Positions 8,217 through 17,419 of a DNA stretch of 24,435 nucleotides are shown here, in pieces (position 1 is the first letter of the stretch; each line of letters begins with the position of its first letter). A program made the translations under genes and the position numbers. This stretch comes from Selaginella moellendorffii (taxonomy: Eukaryota > Streptophyta > Lycopodiopsida > Selaginellales > Selaginellaceae), in contig NW_003314378.1 in the NCBI RefSeq assembly GCF_000143415.4, forward strand, positions 376,990 to 401,424, read 5' to 3'. The notes below the pieces were generated by a model. It made no database searches, was not told the DNA's origin, and saw only the letters and a list, made by a program, of their open reading frames with translations.

Positions 8217-8753
8217 CCCGCTTGCAACTACAAGTAGTGTCTATCTGGAGCTGGAGGAGAGCTTGGCGAAGCACTTGGCTGGAGATCTCAGCGAAGAAAC
8301 AGGCATCAACTTCGCGGACAGTCGTGTTTTCAGTCTCAGCCCTGCTCCAAGTCGGGTGTTCGCGTCCTCCTCAGGCTCTCTTTTGCTGGCACACACAGCG
8401 AGCTTGATCTCGGCATCACTTGGACAGCCCCGGTGGATTGGTCTCCGGCTCGGGCTCAGTTCTACACAAGCTGGTACTTGGCTGGCAGCGGGAATGCAAG
8501 GGGATCCATCGTGATTTCGTTTCGGGCAAATGATGGTTCTTCCCGGGACTGTTGCTCTCCAGGCATCGAGGCAGCCGAGGATGATACCGAGGTATGTTCG
8601 TTTGAATGGCCACACGCTACAGGTTTCGTTGGATTGCCAAAACGTGGAGTTTTGGGACTGATGAGATTCACACCAGCAGAAGATCGCAAAGCTCCTGCGG
8701 CTGTGGAGATTTCTCAGCGAGTTTCTATTGCAACCCAGGCCATAACTCTTGAC
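8217..8753 (+). pseudogene. Decayed unidentified gene, copy 1
   Basis: Homologous to 21965-22524 on the other strand. The shared protein-level blocks are LATTSSVYLELEESLAKHLA, DLSEETGINF, ASSSGSLLL, then in a second frame ELDLGITW, VDWS, YLAGSGNARGSIVISFRAND, and finally MRFTPAEDRKAPAAVEI. A deletion of about 11 bp near 8388, relative to the other copy, shifts the frame between ASSSGSLLL and ELDLG. 8592-8655 may be an intron (GAG|GTATGT donor), in line with a GTTTGT at the same place in the other copy. Family not recognised. GC-rich against its AT-rich surroundings, as expected for host coding sequence. Confidence 0.6.
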
Positions 8754-8891
8754 GATCTATTACCACGATGATCGATTCACAACCCAAGAGGGGGCTTTGC
8801 CAAGGACGAAACGCCGAGCAGCACGAAGGCGGGGGATAATCTCGTCTGGTGGGCGATCTAACAAAAACGCCATGGATTTCGCAAAGACCCC

Positions 8892-8987
8892 TGTCATATG
8901 GTTCAAGTACATGGTATGATTTTTTTATTACGGGAACCCTGTCATATGGTTCAAGTACATGGTATGATTTTTTTATTACGGGAACCC
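8892..8987. repeat. Perfect 48-bp tandem duplication
   Basis: Two identical 48-bp units (8892-8939, 8940-8987), each beginning TGTCATATGGTTCAAG and ending TTACGGGAACCC. No sequence difference, so recent. Confidence 0.95.
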
Positions 8988-9062
8988 GGTTGCCGAGATG
9001 ATGGCTATCAGGTAAGTGTAGAGGTAAACCGTTGTAGAAGACCCGGGTTCGATGCCGAAGGG
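8988..9062 (+). other. tRNA-like sequence, possible SINE head
   Basis: GTTGCCGAGATGATGG resembles a Pol III A box, and about 50 nt on GGTTCGATGCC fits the B box consensus GGTTCGANNCC. A full cloverleaf could not be drawn by eye, so this is not called as a tRNA gene. Confidence 0.35.
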
Positions 9063-9122
9063 TCCACTCAACAAGGACTTTTATGCAAAAATTTTCCTAA
9101 ATAAGGAGCCATTATTCTGGTT

Positions 9123-9212
9123 CGCCGGCTCACAAAAACAGCTTAGACCAGTCATTTAGGACATCGGTCTCCCAAAACAAACGTTTCGGGTTCGATTCTC
9201 TTCCCGATATTT
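9123..9212 (+). other. Second tRNA-like sequence
   Basis: TAGACCAGTCATTTAGGAC, then CGGTCTCCCAAAAC (anticodon-loop-like), then CGGGTTCGATTCTC (T-loop/B box). The order and spacing of tRNA parts are present, but the anticodon stem does not pair. Probably a decayed tRNA-derived element; same orientation as the one at 8988. Confidence 0.35.
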
Positions 9213-9244
9213 GTAAATACCAAATACTGAATCATCGTCGATCA

Positions 9245-9690
9245 TCAATGCGGATGCTCTGGCATCGCGACGCTGGAGTTGCGCAGATTGACGTGGGCAA
9301 GCTGGAGACTGCGGCGGCTGTGATAATCCATTTCCTGGCCTATCGGCGCAGCGGCGGCTCCAGCCCTGGCAGCTGATTCTCTTGTCTCGTCTGATTCCAT
9401 TGACAAGACATGATCGATCGCAGGCGCTCCTCCTGTCGCTCCTCCTCCTCCTCGCAGTGTAGCTTTCTCGACGCTGACCTTGTGTTTGGCGCCCTGGCGG
9501 CGGGATACGTTTTCAGGGACCAAGGTTGAGAGGTATGAACTTCCAGAGAAGTAGACTTTGTAAGCTTTCGGTGTGATCTTTCCAGGTTCAGGGCTGTGCT
9601 TGGAGCATCGACGCCACACATTCACCATCCATTCCTGTCACGAACAGGCAATTCCATCCTCAGGCAGCTCAAGTGGACGAAGTTCTCCAT
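9245..9690 (-). CDS. Unassigned open frame in a GC-rich island
   Basis: A 127-aa frame on the - strand (9628-9245) has non-repetitive composition, with KAYKVYFSGSSYLSTLVPE and a GGGGATGG stretch. The 5' side on the - strand (about 9690) has an ATG reading MENFVHLSCLRMELPV. It could be joined to the longer frame by a roughly 50-bp intron, but the splice sites are not clear. A + frame at 9573-9830 competes. Family not recognised; it may be host exon, gene fragment or chance. Confidence 0.25.
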
Positions 9691-9839
9691 GTGCCTGGTG
9701 GGTTTGGGGGAATCAAACAAGCCCGCTTTTTCTCGGAGAGACTGCCGTCCTGCCCGAGCTTGATACTCCTCCCGATTTTAGCACCCAAAAATCACCCCGA
9801 TTCTTGAGACGCATCAAGGATATTTACTAGCCAGACTTC

Positions 9840-10440
9840 CATGGTGCATTGATCTGCCACAGGAGAACTAAATCTCTCGTACCTCTTGATTATTGCTAGT
9901 GAGAGCAGCAGGAGCTTGATGGTGCAGAACTACCACTTTCTGTTCTGTCTGGAAGCGTCCCAGTTGTCACCGCACCAAATGCCACGAACTTTCAATTGCT
10001 ATCTAGGGTATAAAATGAGTAACTATCACAAATATTCTTTTGCATAGCTCGAACCAAGGCACCACTGGACTACTGATCTTTCATAACATTATTAAGAAAG
10101 GAAGGCTTTAATGTGAAAAAAGCCTGATCTTGTCCATAACCAATAAGAGGGGATAGAGGATCAGCAAGCAATCCCAAAGTGTATGCGACATTTCTACTTC
10201 CATATTTTTTATGCTAGAACCAGTGCATCTTAGATTCTTTGACAAGGAGAGGCACTAAAATAGCATCAAACTTGTAAATAGGTACTGTGCATCACCTTGA
10301 CCACATCAAAATAAAAAGTAATACTGTGTTGATTTCCGGAAATTGAAGAGTAGTATAAATAAATTGCTACGCGTTGCATGTAGCAACGCTTGGTTTGCTT
10401 AATACTAGTTTTATTATTACTTATTAATCCAATTGATCAA
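9840..10440. other. No gene seen
   Basis: Moderately AT-rich. The only structure noted is the hairpin at 10371-10389. Confidence 0.4.
10371..10408 (+). other. Hairpin followed by CTAG (possible Helitron 3' end)
   Basis: GCGTTGC-ATGTA-GCAACGC forms a perfect 7-bp stem with a 5-nt loop. CTAG followed by T lies 15 nt after it. That is the geometry of a Helitron terminus, but no 5' TC end or coding region was found. Confidence 0.2.
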
Positions 10441-10636
10441 ATAAAGTTTATAATTATAAGCATGTTTGTAATTTATATATACAAGATTAATTTTATTGCA
10501 TATCAACCATTAGATGGTAGAATAAAAAAGAATATACTAGAAAAGGTTTAAGAAAGTTTATAAATTATAAACATGTTTATAAATTATAAATACAAGATTA
10601 ATCTAAATGAATAACAACCGTTGGATGGTAGAATAT
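10441..10636. repeat. Degenerate 85-bp direct repeat
   Basis: 10441-10525 and 10551-10636 share AAGTTTATAA, CATGTTT, ACAAGATTAAT and CAACC-TT-GATGGTAGAATA. About 80% alike by eye. Confidence 0.6.
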
Positions 10637-10917
10637 CCTAGAATATCCAAGCATATCCTAAGTATATTCACTACCATCCCAGTCCCCCTATAGGTTTGCT
10701 TAAGCAAACCAAAAGGGCTTTTCATAGATAACAAATTTTCTTGCATTTCTGGGACATGCGTATAGTGCCATTTGTTAAGCTCAATGAGAATAGAACCAAC
10801 ACCTTTAGCCTCATAGAATTTTGCATTGGTGACTCCACAATGGGTACTGGTGTAGGCAAGTCTACCAATTGAACAAAATTTACTTAATTTCTTGACATTC
10901 AAAATTATTGAATACAT
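10603..10917 (-). pseudogene. Possible Ty1/copia protease-region remnant
   Basis: The - strand frame has AKGVGSILIEL followed about 10 residues later by THVPEMQENLLSMK. This recalls the beta-strand and VPxxxxNLxS motif of the protease region in plant copia polyproteins. The upstream DSG-type active site is not present. Weak, motif-level evidence. Confidence 0.35.
10693..10710. repeat. Perfect 18-bp palindrome
   Basis: GGTTTGCTTAAGCAAACC is its own reverse complement. Its half GGTTTGCTTAA also follows the hairpin at 10371-10389. Confidence 0.9.
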
Positions 10918-11758
10918 TGTCCTTTTGAAGGGTGAGCCAATAAATATATACTTCTAGATGGTGTAAGCCTTAATCAAGTATATGTTATTAATTTTAATAT
11001 TTGTGAATTTGAGATTTTATGGCTTAACTCTTTCTAGATTATACCATTTAAGGAGGTTTATTTATCCTATGCAAAGATTCATCCTATTTAGCAAGTAGTT
11101 TGACTTTGTTGTTTACAACAATGTCATTGCAATTGTCTTCTAAGACAATTGACTTTGTTGTAGTTGTTAAACTAGAAACTCTATATATTTACTCATTTTC
11201 TATTTTAGATTACAATTAATTTAAAAAGTTAGAATAAGGATTAACTATTATATTCATTTCAAAAGGAACTTTTATATATATTTATTTGAATTTTATAATT
11301 TATTTTTGCTTTAGATAATTGTAAACATAACAATTATATCATAAATTTATTTATTTTATATAATAAATTTAAAGTTTATAAAATTTTATTTAGGTACTCC
11401 AATGAAGTTTTAATGGTGTGGCATTTAGAAAAAGCAGTAAAAATATATCAATTTTTACTCTTTAGTGAAATTTCATAAACACTGAAAACATATATTGTGT
11501 TATAACATTACAAAGATAGAATAACTTCTTATTCTACTGTTGAAAAACCACTCAAATATGCTAACAATATCATAAATTTTATCACAACAATATAAACATT
11601 TAATAATATAAGCATTCAAGATTATTTTTTAATTTATGCATATCTTCAATTGAGAAAGAGTTTATTAAAAATTTATATATATACATTCAATATTAGATAT
11701 ATAAATATAATTCTTGTATATATTGTTATTAAGTTAAAATTTAATATTAAATATTTTT
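10918..11758. other. Very AT-rich DNA, no gene seen
   Basis: Poly-A/T and TATA-like runs only. It forms the 5' flank of the outer retrotransposon. Confidence 0.5.
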
Positions 11759-11933
11759 TGTGAGGGCCAAGTATATGGCTATGATGCTATATAAAAATAT
11801 TAGCATAGTAGGATTTTGGTAGCTGTTAGATTGATTTCAATCCAGATCACTCGCTCTTGTATATAAACTAGGGTTTATGGGTTAATTGATATGTACATTT
11901 TTTATATTCTTTTTCATATTCCATGCACTCACA
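11759..11933 (+). repeat. 5' LTR of outer element (175 bp)
   Basis: TGTGAGGGCC...CACTCACA. Matches 21614-21789 with about 25 differences by eye. Contains a TATA-like TTGTATATAAAC. Confidence 0.88.
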
Positions 11934-11934
11934 T

Positions 11935-11950
11935 TGGTGGAGGTGATATG
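11935..11950 (+). other. Putative tRNA primer-binding site of outer element
   Basis: TGGTGGAGGTGATATG begins 1 nt after the 5' LTR. The initial TGG pairs with the CCA end of a tRNA; the tRNA species was not identified. It has no complement in its own LTR, unlike the inner element. Confidence 0.5.
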
Positions 11951-12120
11951 CACTTTAGATTATCCCTGAGGATTGTTTGGATTTGGGATTTTGGTTTACA
12001 TCTAGGTTTTTCCATTTGTTTTTTCCCTTTAGGATTTTGGTTTAGATTTAGCTTTTTGCATTATCTAGATCTTCATTTCCTTCTAGCTTTTGTCATTCCT
12101 CTTCTTTCACTCTTTCTTTT

Positions 12121-12951
12121 TTGTTCATCTTCATAGCAAATCAGCAATCTCCTCCTTTGACTCTAGAGCAGCAGTTGGTACAATTGCTTGATGCTATGTG
12201 CTTACAATTGAACAACCAAACTCAGTTGATAGCGGCATTCATGGCATGTGGTACAACTTCTCCTGCTCTTGGTGCCAATCCTCGCATTCAGCTGGAGTTT
12301 TTTCGTGGGAATCCTGGGGATGATGTGTACTATTGGTTCAATCACTTCACAGTGATTGCCACATATCATTCTTGGGATGATAATCGACATTTGCATGAGT
12401 TTCCCACATGTCTCCAAGGGACGGTGTTGTAGTGGTACAATGGTTTGAGTGCAGCCACTTGTAGGGATTGGAGTGTTCTCCCAGACGTCTTCAAACGCAT
12501 ATTTGGACATGCCGACGATTGTGATGATGCCTTCCAACAATTACATCATCTTCGCCAAGGGCCATCTGAGTCGGTGATGCAATTTAGCTTTCGTTTCCGA
12601 AGTCTTTTGCTTTGTGTGGAGCCAAATATGTCGGAGCGGATTAAGCTAGGAATGTTGTGGCCAGCACTTCATCAAGATCTTGTCGGACTTATGCATGCAC
12701 TTGCTCCAGCAACTCTTGACAATGTTTTTTGCTTGGCACAACATTATGAGATGTCACCTCGTCCACTTCTTGCTGCCCATCCTTTTGCTCCTCTTCCTGT
12801 AGGCGATGGTTCTGTTCCAATGGAGGTTGGTGCTGCTGCTGCTCGAGTCCAAGGACAAGGGCAAGGACGTGGTTGTGGCCATGACGTTTGTTGTTGGGCA
12901 TGTGATGAAGTTGGGCATACCTATTGGCATTGTTGGCGTTTTTCGGATTAG
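12121..12951 (+). pseudogene. gag of outer element
   Basis: Capsid-like region (FFRGNPGDDVYYWFNHFTV, then FKRIFGHADDCDDAFQQLHH, then the retrotransposon gag pattern PSESVMQFSFRFR). It is followed by one CCHC zinc knuckle, CWACDEVGHTYWHC (12892-12933, CX2CX4HX4C), which binds RNA. A TAG at 12430-12432 interrupts the frame where LxWYNGL needs an amino acid. No good initiating ATG; the start is arbitrary. Confidence 0.82.
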
Positions 12952-13179
12952 CAACCTCCATTTCCTGGGTGGGGACTTTGGCATCAACAACATCCCGTTG
13001 GTGTTGCTGTAGTGGAAGGTTTAGACACTACAATGCATCCGGGAAACGAAAAGTTGCGCGAGTAATGGAGGGACCTTGTGTGAATAATTCAATGACCCCT
13101 CCATCTTTCTTTCGGGAGTATCATCAAGGGGTTCACTCGGCATCGGTTCATTCAGTGTTTATTTTCCAAACTCATTTTT

Positions 13180-13490
13180 ATAACAAGAGGTTTCCTATTA
13201 TTCTCTCTATATTGGTTGATACAGATTTGAGTTTATTTTCTATTGCTCAACCTATTGGCACAAGTTGCCGTTTACACTTGCGTCATGCGGTATAACCAGT
13301 TTTCATTCTTTATGGCAATAGCCGTACACATGCATGTGCACGGGATGAGGCGGACCTGGTTGTGCGTGTGGGTGATCTTGAGCTTGAGTTGCAATCCTTG
13401 CGGGTAGTGCCGAGTTAAGCTTCTGACCTCATCCTTAGTATGAATTGGTTGCAACACAATCATGCTAAATGTGACTTTGAGGCTTCTTCC
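13180..13490 (+). pseudogene. Aspartic protease region of outer element
   Basis: ILVDTDLSLFSIAQPIG matches the gypsy protease active-site region, but the D-T/S-G triad reads DTD (13218-13226), which should abolish activity. VRVGDLELEL and LILSMNWLQHNHAKCDF follow. TAA stops at 13293-13295 and 13416-13418 break the frame. Confidence 0.75.
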
Positions 13491-13659
13491 CCTTGTCTCA
13501 TACTTCTTTATGTTTCATCCATTCCTCTCACTTTTGTACCTCTTCGTCCCTCTATTTCTACTTCTGCTTCCATTACTTTTGTTCCCCTATTATTTCCTCC
13601 TATGTTTCCGTCTTGTTCTTCTCTTCCCTTTTCCAGTCCCTTCAACAATCTTTGTGTTG

Positions 13660-14465
13660 CAGTGGTTGACCAGCTTATGAAGGAGTATTCTGATCTCTTT
13701 GACTTTGACACATCGTCTGGGGCCAAGATTGCCACACGTCATCCAATTCCAAATAGGGATGCTCGTTTAATCAAGGTTCCTGTTCGTTGTCGGTCACCCA
13801 AAGAGATCAAGATTTTACGCGCAAATGTTAAAGAAATGTTAGAGAAGGGTGTTATTCGGAAGTCACAATGTCCTTGGGTATGTGAACCTTATCTTGTGAC
13901 GAAGCCTGATGGGAGTATTTGTTTATGCATCAACTATCATCCGTTAAACGAAGTGACGATCCCAGATGTGTACCCTCTTCTTCACACTGTTGATCTTTTG
14001 GATTGTCTAAGGCGAAGTCATTGGTTCACCAAGCTAGATCTTGCTTCTGGGTACTGGCAAGTACCAATAGCCAAAGAAGATATTCCTTAGACTGCTTTTC
14101 GTATACCATTTAGATTGTATGAGTTCTTGGTGATGCCGTTTGGTTTGAACAATGCTCCAGCAACTTTCCAACGGATGATGGACGAAGTCCTTTGCGATAT
14201 GCTAGAGGTGACTGCTGACTTCATTGATGATGTCTTGATCCATTCGGAGGGGATGTGGGAGGAGCATGTTCATGATGTTCGTAAAGTGTTGGATTGGCTA
14301 CGGGACGTTGGTTTAAAGCTGAAGTGGTCAAAGTGCGTGTTTCGTTCCAAGGACACAACTTATCTTGGGTACTATATTTCTCCTGAGGGTTTGCAAATTG
14401 ATCTTGACAAACTTGTGGCTATTCTAAAGTTCCCTACTCTGAAGTGTGTAAATGATGTGTAGTGC
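13660..14465 (+). pseudogene. Reverse transcriptase of outer element
   Basis: Polymerizes cDNA from the element's RNA. The domain runs through HPIPNRDARLIKVPVR, VTKPDGSICLCINYHPLN, FTKLDLASGYWQVPIAKED, LVMPFGLNNAPATFQRMMDE and the active site FIDD (14220-14231), a normal variant of YxDD. All in one frame except TAG at 14088-14090 and TAG at 14460-14462. The motifs are otherwise well kept. Confidence 0.9.
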
Positions 14466-14945
14466 TTTTTGGGCAAGGTGCAGTATCTCGGTCGCTTTGT
14501 GGATCATCTTTTTGATCGCACTGCACCATTGCAAGCGTTGCTGAAGTCATCAACATCATCTTTCATCTGGTCTCCGGATTGTCAGCAGGCATTCATGGAT
14601 CTCAAAGAGCTATTGACGACTCCTCCAGTTTTGGCATATCCTGACTATACTCGACCTTTTATTTTGCGCGTGGATGCTTTTGACATTGGTGTTGGAGGAG
14701 TGTTGATGCAAGAAAGCTTGAGTGTGCCTTGTCAGTGCCATCCCATTGTGTATATAAGCCATACATTACAACCAGCGGAGATGAACTACTCCACGATAGA
14801 GGAGTGTTTAGCAACACTCTGGGGTTTTGAGAAACTTCAGACATATCTACATGGTTCTTGGACATTACTTAAAGGTGACCATGCTGCCGTCACTTTATTA
14901 GTGAAATGGAAGAACTTCGTTAGTCGTACTACTAGGTGGGCATAT
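14466..14945 (+). pseudogene. RNase H of outer element, 3' truncated
   Basis: Connection region (FLGKVQYLGRFVDHLFDRTA) followed by RNase H (FILRVDAFDIGVGGVLMQ, then NYSTIEECLATLWGFEKLQT, then DHAAVTLL). The frame runs into TGA at 14964-14966. The tail of RNase H, the linker and the first histidine of the integrase zinc finger are missing, which indicates an internal deletion near 14940-14945. Confidence 0.82.
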
Positions 14946-15296
14946 GGGACATCATTGTGTAACTGAGAAGCTGCACAGGTTTTCTATTGGCCGAAGATGC
15001 GACGTGATGTTATCCGGTATGTGCATAGCTGCGTTTGGTGCCAAACTCGTAATATTCCCCCTCGTGTCGTGGAAGGACGGTTGGCATCAATTACAATTTC
15101 CCGTCCATTTGAGTTGGTGGAATTTGATCTTATAGGACCTTTTCCATGGTCGATTGCTGGCAATGAGTATGTTATTATTGTTTTTGACTACTCGACTCGT
15201 TGGGTGGAAGTTGATGCTCTTGCTAGCATCTTTGCAACTGTTGTTGGATACTTCCTCCTCAATCAAGTAGTGTTCCAGCATTCTTGTCTAGAGTAG
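14946..15296 (+). pseudogene. Integrase of outer element, first part
   Basis: Remnant of the HHCC zinc finger (HHCVTEKLHR in one frame, then CVWC after the frame changes), followed by the start of the catalytic core: VEFDLIGPFPWSIAG with the first catalytic Asp, then IIVFDYSTRWVEVDALA. The gene is cut at 15300 by the inner element, and the rest resumes at 20828. Confidence 0.85.
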
Positions 15297-15300
15297 ATTC
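15296..15300. repeat. Target site duplication GATTC, left
   Basis: Identical to 20828-20832. Removing the inner element and one copy restores the outer integrase reading frame. Confidence 0.95.
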
Positions 15301-15365
15301 TGTCAGGAATCCCCCAATTCTTGCCACATTCCTAACTCTCGCCGGATTCCTGACCTACAGACCAC

Positions 15366-15443
15366 ATTCCTGACTCTCGAGACACTTCCCTATTCCTGAC
15401 TCTCGAGACACTTCCCTATTTCTGACTCTCGAGACACTTCCCG
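15366..15443. repeat. 26-bp tandem repeat, three copies, in 5' LTR
   Basis: Units at 15366, 15392 and 15418, each ATTCCTGACTCTCGAGACAC plus TTCCCT or a close variant, then a partial fourth. The 3' LTR has only two (20531-20582), which explains the 26-bp length difference. Confidence 0.92.
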
Positions 15444-15552
15444 ATTCCTAAGTCTCGAGCCATATTCCTGATGATGATGTGGTGCCTCCTCGACCTCAGC
15501 TATATTTTGGCTGTCCTCGATCCAAGAGTGGTGGAGCTTCATCAACCTATAG

Positions 15553-15560
15553 TATATATA
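15553..15560 (+). promoter_or_regulatory. TATA box of inner element LTR promoter
   Basis: TATATATA. Pol II initiation about 30 nt downstream would place the transcript start at about 15583, exactly where the sequence complementary to the PBS begins. Confidence 0.65.
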
Positions 15561-15582
15561 GGTTAGCCTTGTTCCATTTCTC

Positions 15583-15597
15583 CACAATCTGAATCAA
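15583..15597 (+). promoter_or_regulatory. Self-priming sequence at predicted transcript 5' end
   Basis: CACAATCTGAATCAA is the exact reverse complement of the primer-binding site at 15691-15705. It is also present in the 3' LTR (20722-20736). Confidence 0.7.
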
Positions 15598-15690
15598 TGC
15601 CAGTGTAAGGCCTCTTCTTTGTTTCCACTAGCTTTTTCTCTTTGTCTTTTTGCATTTTCCAGTCTTGATCTTGTCGGGGGTCTTGACAGT

Positions 15691-15705
15691 TTGATTCAGA
15701 TTGTG
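15691..15705 (+). other. Primer-binding site of inner element (self-priming type)
   Basis: TTGATTCAGATTGTG starts 2 nt after the 5' LTR. It does not begin TGG as a tRNA-primed PBS would, and over all 15 nt it is the reverse complement of 15583-15597. Confidence 0.75.
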
Positions 15706-15786
15706 TTTTTTTGTTTTTTGATTTAGCTTGTTTTGATTGTTTGATTACCTTTGCCTTTTTTCCCCCTTTTTTCTTTCTTCTTGCCG

Positions 15787-16758
15787 ATGGAGTCTCCAAG
15801 TCATCCTGATTTCTTTGCTAAAGTCCTTGCAAAAATCCAGTCTGAGAATACCCAGGTGAAGGCGACCCTTCTTCGCATGCAGCAGGAGCTTGCTTCACTT
15901 TCGGCTCAAGGATCCAGCAAAGTTCCTGAACCGAAGGTGAGTTTCCCAGTGAAATTTTCAGGCAAGCGTTCGGAGCTTCGCGGATTCCTGAACCAGATGG
16001 AGTTGATCTTCGCACTTCAACATCGGCGGTACCCCACTCCCGAGTCTCAAATCGGCGCGATTGGGACGTTGCTTGAAGGTGCAGCCTTGTCATGGTTTTC
16101 TCCTCTTCTGGAGAAGAGCATGAAAGGGGTCATGGTTCCGGAGCTGATGGATCTTCAATTGTTCAAAGAGAAGCTCGAAGCATGTTTTGGCGAGACGGAT
16201 CGGGTTCGGGCTGCTACCACAAAGATGAGACGTCTCTCTCAGGGGTCTCGTCCTGCCGTGATCTACGCTGCAGAGTTCCAACTCCTTGCTTTGGACACTC
16301 AATGGGATGAGCGGGCCCTGATTGACCAATTTCGTTTCGGCCTCAACAACGGTGTCAAGGATTTGTTGCTCACCATGGAGGATCCCAAGGACCTATCGGA
16401 TGCCATCAACAAAGCTGTTCGATATGACAATCATCTCTTTGAACGTCGTCAGGAAAGTCGCCGCGCCGCTGTTTTTCCGTCCCAGACTTAGGAATCCCAG
16501 CTTGAGTCTTCGGGGCATACTCCTGAACCTACTGCTCCGGTTCCAATGGATATTTCTGGTACTCCCCGACTCATTAGAGGGAAGTTGAGTCTTGCTGAGA
16601 AGCAACATCGAATATCTCATAATCTTTGCCTCTATTGTGCTGATCCTAATCACAAAGCAGCTGTATGTCCCAAGAAGCCTCCCCGACTGCTCGAGTTCAC
16701 TCTGCCTCAAAGTCCACCTCTATTGCAGTCGGGAAACGACCCTGTCCAAACAGAGTAG
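15787..16758 (+). pseudogene. gag of inner element
   Basis: Starts at MESPSHPDFFAKVLAKIQ (ATG 15787, the natural start; the frame is open further up). A coiled-coil-like N-terminus is followed by the capsid region (FPVKFSGKRSELRGFLNQME, ALSWFSPLLEKS, FRFGLNNGVKDLL). One CCHC zinc knuckle follows, CLYCADPNHKAAVC (16627-16668). TAG at 16489-16491 interrupts the frame between capsid and knuckle, and another TAG at 16756-16758 ends it. Confidence 0.88.
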
Positions 16759-16860
16759 GAGCTGTCTGTTTAGACTCCCTGAATAAAAATCACTTTTCTT
16801 CTTTATCAAGCTCCTCACCACCTTTCATCAAAGCCACCACCAATTCCCGCAACTTCTGAG

Positions 16861-17170
16861 TCCCATGTCTCCTTTCTTTCACCGGACAATCAGGACTCAA
16901 GGCTCTGGCACTACTGGACTCGGGTGCAACTTCCTGCTTCATGGACACGGACTTTGCTGCCCGACATCACGTTCCTCTTTCTCCTACCATACGGGATTTG
17001 AGGGTTGAAGGCATCGGCGGGCATTTTGTGTCTCCATCTTCTGGACTTAGGGAAATGTTGCCCGTTCGAGTACACATCGGGTCCACCGTCACCGATATCG
17101 CCTTCAACATCATCAACAACAAGTCCTCCTTTGTGGTGCTCGGTCTTCCTTGGTTCCAACTACATCAGCC
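16861..17170 (+). pseudogene. Aspartic protease of inner element
   Basis: [18 protein letters not shown] carries the intact active-site triad DSG (16917-16925). [18 protein letters not shown] fits the C-terminal ILG-type motif. It is in a different frame from gag, with stops between; whether this was a programmed shift or later decay cannot be told. Confidence 0.85.
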
Positions 17171-17419
17171 TCAGATCTGTTGGAAGGAATTACAGCTCAT
17201 CTCTCCCACGGCTTCCCCTGCTGTTCATCGAGTCCGAATCAGGAATCAGGGTTCTGTTCCTGACTCTACAAAGTTTTCACCATCTTCTTTTTCCTCTCTT
17301 CCATCTTACACTGGACCGTATCCTCGTCTCATCATTCCATTTAGTCATACGCCTCCTCCTATCTCCACAATCACTATGAAAGAACTCCTCCATGAAGAAC
17401 CTCTTTTCCTTTTTGCTTT

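Larger units (their letters stand above)
15301..15688 (+). repeat. 5' LTR of inner element (388 bp)
   Basis: TGTCAGGAAT...GTCTTGACA. Contains the 26-bp tandem units at 15366-15443, a TATATATA box at 15553-15560, and the self-complementary priming sequence at 15583-15597. Confidence 0.95.

Noticed and set aside
8150-8407. Arg-rich + frame starting in good ATG context
   Set aside because: The frame is not kept in the second copy of the gene, and its composition is that of a GC-rich shadow frame.
8985-9060. A tRNA gene
   Set aside because: B box is good but acceptor and anticodon stems do not pair by eye.
9425-9460. CTC-rich microsatellite
   Set aside because: Short and interrupted; accounts for the Gly-rich run of the - strand frame and not worth a feature.
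11891-12136. Phe/Leu-rich + frame, possible small membrane protein
   Set aside because: T-rich leader of the outer retrotransposon overlapping its LTR and PBS; composition explains the hydrophobicity.
16911-17159. The - strand frame opposite the inner protease
   Set aside because: Shadow of the protease, whose DSG motif and downstream pol domains fix the + strand.
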